A program made the translations under genes and the position numbers. This document shows positions 59,785-64,000 of a stretch of 64,000 bases of DNA, piece by piece. The notes under the pieces are model-generated. The model worked only from the letters and a program-made list of their open reading frames with translations. It was not told where the DNA came from and did no database searches. The DNA is from Cercospora beticola (lineage: Eukaryota > Ascomycota > Dothideomycetes > Mycosphaerellales > Mycosphaerellaceae): assembly GCF_033473495.1 (NCBI RefSeq), contig NC_088939.1:4712001-4776000 (forward strand). The letters run 5' to 3'. The first letter of the stretch is position 1, and each line of letters begins with the position of its first letter.

Positions 59785-60435
59785 ATGGCAAAGTAAGAAT
59801 CTGGCACACATGTTCGGCCGAGCACATTGCTAATCCCTACCAGCAGAGCCGAGTCGGAATGCCTCTTCCTCGACATGCTCCCCGCGGAAATGCGAAACAA
59901 CATCTACGAACTCGTCTACACCAACAATACCTCCGAAGACAATGAAATCGATCTCCTGAACGCCGAACCTCCGAGCAATGCTCTTATCCTCGCCTGTCGT
60001 CAGATCCACGACGAGGCTACTGGAATCTACAAGTCAAGCTATCGCGAGTTCTGGTCTCAGTCGACATTCAGCCTCCCCTATCCTCAGTTGAGGAACGATT
60101 GCCAGCGCCGTCTCCAGCGTCATCGATCCGAAGACCTTCATCACATCACTCAATTCCAGATTAGCATGAAAGCTGCCCCTCTTGGCGGGTCAAAGCGCGC
60201 ACCTACCATCCCAGTCTATTACAAACTGGTCCGCCCGAATGTCTGGTACGTCTACCACAAGATCGAAGGAGAGAAGCGCATCAAAAGGTACTGGTACTAC
60301 ACTGCTGTGAGACCTGGGGACCACTCATGGAAGATGTTTTATTCGGAGAAAAGCCTGTTCGCGTGGCTTGAAGTTGTACCATCGAGTGGTCGTAGCGATC
60401 TTGTATCCCACATCGGGTACTTTATCTCGGGGTAA
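59785..60435 (+). CDS. F-box-like/2EXR-motif protein, paralog 6 with micro-exon
   Basis: Exons 59785-59792 (8 nt) and 59844-60435 give 199 residues. The intron of 51 nt has GTAAGA, a GCTAATC branch site and CCAG, and the phase is exact: MA-Asn-RAESECLFLDM. Without it the main frame has no ATG before the conserved motif CLFLDMLPAEMRNNIYELVY. Then follow PPSNALILACRQIHDEATGIY and a basic C-terminal part with VYYKLVRPNVWYVYHKIEGEKR. It is short like paralog 4. A start further upstream in the same frame is possible. Function is unknown. Confidence 0.7.
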
Positions 60436-61099
60436 GCAAGCACTAGGGTTTTCTTTTCCATCTGAGATCTGGCAACAAGTTCCCGATGACAGAGGCGCTG
60501 ACACCACATGAGTAAGCTTCAACAAATCGATCATTTCGACTGCAGGCGGAGATGATTAGGGGCTGTCGTACGCTCTGCACCGCGCTGAGGCATCAACGGG
60601 TTTGACCGGTGAGGCGTAGATAGAACGGTTGCCTGAGGTCGAAAACAATGAAATTGAATGCCTCTTCACCAGTATTGCCCATTACTTCAGTTTCCATTTA
60701 CTGCGTCGTGAAGTTTGATAGGCACCAGTGGATGCTTCCAGCCTTTTGCGTGATTGGAGATAGCGGTGTGGCACCTTGGTAGATGCGAAAGAACACTATC
60801 GCCGTACAGCACTGCGCCACGGCGTCCAGGATTAGAGCGAGGGCTCGGACGGCAGCACGAATTGTGCACATGAGAAGGTGGCAGGCCATTCAGAGATATC
60901 TTGCAAGGAGAAAATGGAAGACGGAAGTTGATGAAAAAAGACATCGTTACTCTGAGTGACACAGTATCATATGCTCTCATCAATTCCTGGTCGTGGTATT
61001 CAACATGAAATTTGATCATTCGTCACATACATATATCATAAACCCTTTACCCATCTACCATAGCACCATCAATTCCATCGCATCGCACCAGCAAGACCT
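60436..61099. other. Intergenic, 664 bp
   Basis: Lies between paralog 6 and the secreted PAN-like gene (convergent). The minus-strand frame 60687-61019 has no motif. Nothing is called. Confidence 0.5.
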
Positions 61100-61728
61100 C
61101 TAGTGCGGGCAAACCAAACTATGCGTACCCGCAACAGGTCGGAACCCATCCCCATTAACCCTACTCTTCTGATAACAATACCCATTGCCAGCATTATACT
61201 GCGCCGTCACACACTGCGCATTCTCCTTACAAAGCACCGCACACTGCGCATAGCTACCCGTATAAGTTCCAGAAATGTCATTTCCAGGTGAGTCAGTATC
61301 GCATTGAACAGTGCAGCCACTGACGTTGATGTTGGAAGTACAACCGCTGCCGCGGTCGTAGGTGTTGGTGCCCGGGACGAGGGAGAGTTGGTTGGGGGAG
61401 TTCTTGAGGTAGCAGAAGCCGTTGCCGGTGTTGTATTGGGATGTCACGCAGGTGGAGTCTGCGGCGCAGGCGGCGGCGCAGCCTGATGGGGTGGTGCGGA
61501 CTGGGTTGCCGAAGTTGTTGCCTTTGGAGAGGGATTAGTTGTTGCTTTTGATGGAATTTTTGGGGAAGCGTGTCAGGACTAACCTGCTCGGTCGACATCA
61601 CATTGAGTTGTGAAGAGTTGGCCGTCGATGGTTGTTTGACCGGCTCGGCAGTTGGAACGCTTGACGACGGCTGCGTCGCTAGCGACCAAGAGGCATGCCA
61701 GAAGGCTGATGGACTTGAGGTACTGCAT
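61100..61728 (-). CDS. Small secreted protein with two PAN/apple-like halves
   Basis: Exons 61728-61584 and 61521-61100 give 188 residues; the 62-nt intron has GTTAGT and CAAAG. Residues 1-18 are a signal peptide (SISLLACLLVASDAA); KR at about 21-22 could be a Kex2-type processing site. Two related cysteine-rich halves follow, each with C-x2-x-C..D..CVTSQYNTGNGFCYLK-like ends (second: CVTAQYNAGNGYCYQK). This resembles duplicated PAN/apple-like domains that bind carbohydrate or protein. No catalytic motif is present. It is probably extracellular or cell-wall associated; the role is unknown. Confidence 0.78.
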
Positions 61729-62717
61729 GGTTGCCTGAGTTGAAGTTCTTGGGTGTGGCAGAAGACGGTTCTTGGAGCTTCGTATTTCTGTTTCAGATGC
61801 TGATGATGATCATGGACAGACCGGGCAGAGCATCCCATTCATATACCACTTTCATGGCTCATCTCCCACCCGCCTCTCTCCAGCTTATCGCTCCCTCCGT
61901 GTCAGTGCTGCGGTCCAGAGTGTGCGCCTCTCGGCCTCGTCGTCCAGGTCGTCAGGCCATGACACGGCACCCTATCCAGTGACAAGAAGACTCAGCAGCC
62001 TTGCCAGCGCCACCATGCCGCATTCAGCTGGCCATCCATGAAAGCTGAGGCCAGTCCAACTCGATTCGGTCTCGAAAGTTCCCACTCCGATCAAGCCACA
62101 GAAAGCGAAGTATGACTAGCGGAGATGAAGTGGAGCTTGCACGTGCTAGCGCGCGGCATCAAACCTTATGATTGGTATGGCGTCTGCTTGGACACGCGAC
62201 ACTGCAGACCAGCAGAAAGTCAAACTTCGCGCCATCATGATTCGAGATTGTGGCTGCCACGACGCAGAAGAGATCCAGACCTTTGGTCGGAGAGGCCGAA
62301 TTGCTTCTGGGGCTGTCCAGCGGGCCCGACACTGGAAACTCTGAAGAGAGGGCTTCGGCTAAAACTTGCTTCTGGTCGTTTTGGTATGCTGCACGAGTGC
62401 AAGGCGGTCAGCTGGATGGAGAATTCTTGCCAGTCAATGCCACGTGTGAGACGCCTTCTGCGAACGCACGAGCGCGCATTGATCGGTTCCCGCCAGACTT
62501 TTGACAAGACATCGGTCCCGAAATCACGACGACGACACGGCATGACAAAAGCATGGGCCGTCGGCCTTTCTTTGAAGCACGTTGATTTCTGTGCTGTATA
62601 CTTTTTGGGCGACGCCGCACTCACACAGTCATCAGCGTGACAGCGCACTGCTCTTCGACTCCATCAGCTGCTTTTTCAGCTCAGCTCAGCTGAGCAGACC
62701 GCCTCGTGGCCTTTAGC
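61729..62717. other. Intergenic, 989 bp
   Basis: Upstream of the PAN-like gene and downstream of the glycine-rich gene. Frames 61731-62041 and 62125-62640 (plus) and 62235-62648 (minus) lack motifs or signal peptides. Nothing is called. Confidence 0.5.
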
Positions 62718-64000
62718 CTACCAACGACGCCTCTCCTCATCACCATAGCCGGAGCTTCCACCATAGCCTCCTCCTCCTCCATAACCGCCCTCGCCACGTC
62801 GGCCGTATTCATCGTCGGACTCATCACGCCCTCCACCATATTCCTGTCTCTGGCCATAGCCGCCGCCACCATATGAATCTCCACCATAGCTCTGTTGCTG
62901 TTGGCGGCCATACTCGTTACCGCCTCCATAGCTCGACTGTGACTCGTATCGGCTTTCCGAGCTGTACTCTTGCCTCGAGTAGCTACCGGACGACTGCTGC
63001 GAGTACTCCTCGCGCTGGTAGCCTCCGCCATACTGTTGCTGGCCACTGCTACGCTTGTACTCGTTGGAGTCGCGCTTGCGGCTACCAGATCGACGCCGAG
63101 ATCCAGAACGCTTGCGCTCACGGCTACCGCTGCGATCCCTGCCGCCGTAGCCAGATTGCTCGCGCTCCTTCTTGCGACGCTTCTCCTCCTTCTTGCGCTG
63201 CTTCTTCTGCTTCTTCTCCCAATCATCGTCGTCGTTGCTGTCGTCGTCATCTTCGCTGTCATCCTTCTTGTTGCCGTAACGTGTTTCCTGGTGCTGATAG
63301 GAGCGTCCATCACTGGTCACACGCTGGTGCTGAATTTCTTGCTGATAACCACCACCTGGCTGCTCGTAGCGACGCTCGCTGCGCTGTTCGTAACCTCCTC
63401 CCTGTGTTGGACGGGTCTCCGTGCGCTGCTCGAAGCCGTACCCGGTGTTGCCTTGGCGACCGTCTTGTTCGAAGCGCTGATATCTCTCCTCGTGACCACC
63501 ACTCTGATAGGAAGTCTGCTCATACGAAGCTTGACCATATCGCTCTTCTTGTCTGCCACTTCCGTAGCCACTTGAAGGTCGGTGAGCGGTCTCTGTAACG
63601 CGAGAAGTGTATGAGTCGTCGTCGTTGTAGCCACTGCTCTCGTACTTCTTCTTGTCAGCCTTCTTGTCGCTGCCGAACGCACCACCAAGGAGACCTGCGC
63701 CGACAGCGCCAGCCAGACCGCCCACAACAGAGCCGAGCGCACCACCGCCGATAGCCTCTCCAACTGCATCACCAATCTTGTTGGCCTCGGGATTGGACTG
63801 TCTACCCTTGAAGCCAGACTGGCTCTGCTGTGCAGCGTTGCCCAAGGCGCCAAGGACACCGCCAATGGCACCCGAGCTCTGGGAAGTGTTCATGGTTGGC
63901 AGTCCAAGCGGCTTGCCACATCCATGACCGTGATCGTGCACGCCCTCCTTGTGGTTGCGGCCTTGCTCAACGCCGTCGCGGGACAGCTTGTTGCGCAAGT
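62718..64000 (-). CDS. Glycine-rich low-complexity protein, C-terminal part (partial)
   Basis: The last 427 or so residues of a protein whose beginning lies beyond the window; the frame is open to the edge and its first codons are not a start. It begins with RNKLSRDGVEQGRNHKEG and a His-rich HDHGHGCGKPLGLP segment. A Gly/Ala stretch (GEAIGGGALGSVVGGLAGAV, about 80-110) resembles a hydrophobic glycine-zipper-like helix. Then follow Tyr/Gln/Arg-rich repeats, an acidic-to-basic switch (DDDD.. KKQKKQRKKEEKRRKK), an SR-like part (RSGSRERKRSGSRRRS) and Gly-Tyr repeats to the stop. The His-rich and glycine-rich tail recalls HET-C-type proteins, but that is uncertain. Confidence 0.6.
   Translation of the reverse strand, partial: LRNKLSRDGVEQGRNHKEGVHDHGHGCGKPLGLPTMNTSQSSGAIGGVLGALGNAAQQSQSGFKGRQSNPEANKIGDAVGEAIGGGALGSVVGGLAGAVGAGLLGGAFGSDKKADKKKYESSGYNDDDSYTSRVTETAHRPSSGYGSGRQEERYGQASYEQTSYQSGGHEERYQRFEQDGRQGNTGYGFEQRTETRPTQGGGYEQRSERRYEQPGGGYQQEIQHQRVTSDGRSYQHQETRYGNKKDDSEDDDDSNDDDDWEKKQKKQRKKEEKRRKKEREQSGYGGRDRSGSRERKRSGSRRRSGSRKRDSNEYKRSSGQQQYGGGYQREEYSQQSSGSYSRQEYSSESRYESQSSYGGGNEYGRQQQQSYGGDSYGGGGYGQRQEYGGGRDESDDEYGRRGEGGYGGGGGYGGSSGYGDEERRRW

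Overview
The window is nuclear DNA of a filamentous ascomycete. Introns are short (about 48-130 nt, one of 317 nt) with GT..AG ends and CTAAC/CTGAC-like branch sites. The genes are typically fungal: scytalone dehydratase of DHN-melanin synthesis, an S10 carboxypeptidase, a Csx1/Nam8-type RNA-binding protein, 14-3-3 and Hrd3. GC-balanced gene blocks alternate with very AT-rich blocks almost without CpA/TpG, the mark of repeat-induced point mutation (RIP). A Dothideomycete (Mycosphaerellales-like) fits best, but that is an inference from gene types and compartment structure. All exon models come from reading splice sites by eye; each keeps an open frame and correct phase across its junctions.

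Layout. 1-8030 is a RIP-degraded repeat block: a Ty3/gypsy relic on the minus strand plus a CpG-free palindromic structure with four copies of a 216-bp LTR-like unit. 8384-35052 is a normal gene block: maleate isomerase/arylmalonate decarboxylase-like enzyme, GST, GNAT acetyltransferase, amino-acid/choline permease, secreted serine carboxypeptidase, kinase-like protein, APH-like phosphotransferase, a DUF6914-like protein, a second GST-like protein, 14-3-3, a three-RRM protein, a conserved fungal protein and scytalone dehydratase (SCD1). 35450-37276 and 39540-47330 are two Fot1/pogo DNA transposons in opposite orientation, isolating one ADIP/SSX2IP-like coiled-coil gene. The second contains a solo LTR and a full Ty1/copia element, each with 5-bp target duplications.

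47333-64000 is an accessory-looking gene block. A small secreted eight-cysteine protein lies about 1 kb from the transposon, followed by a secreted GH5 glycosidase. Then comes a local expansion of six related proteins sharing an F-box-like/2EXR N-terminal motif (two broken by frameshifts) around the Hrd3/Sel1 ERAD gene. A small secreted protein with two PAN-like halves and the C-terminal part of a glycine-rich protein, cut by the window edge, close the window.

There is no operon-like pathway. The theme is a two-speed genome: melanin, secreted proteins and a fast-evolving paralog family sit next to repeat-derived, probably heterochromatic DNA. The least described items are the small secreted protein, the 2EXR-like cluster and the nested transposon landscape.
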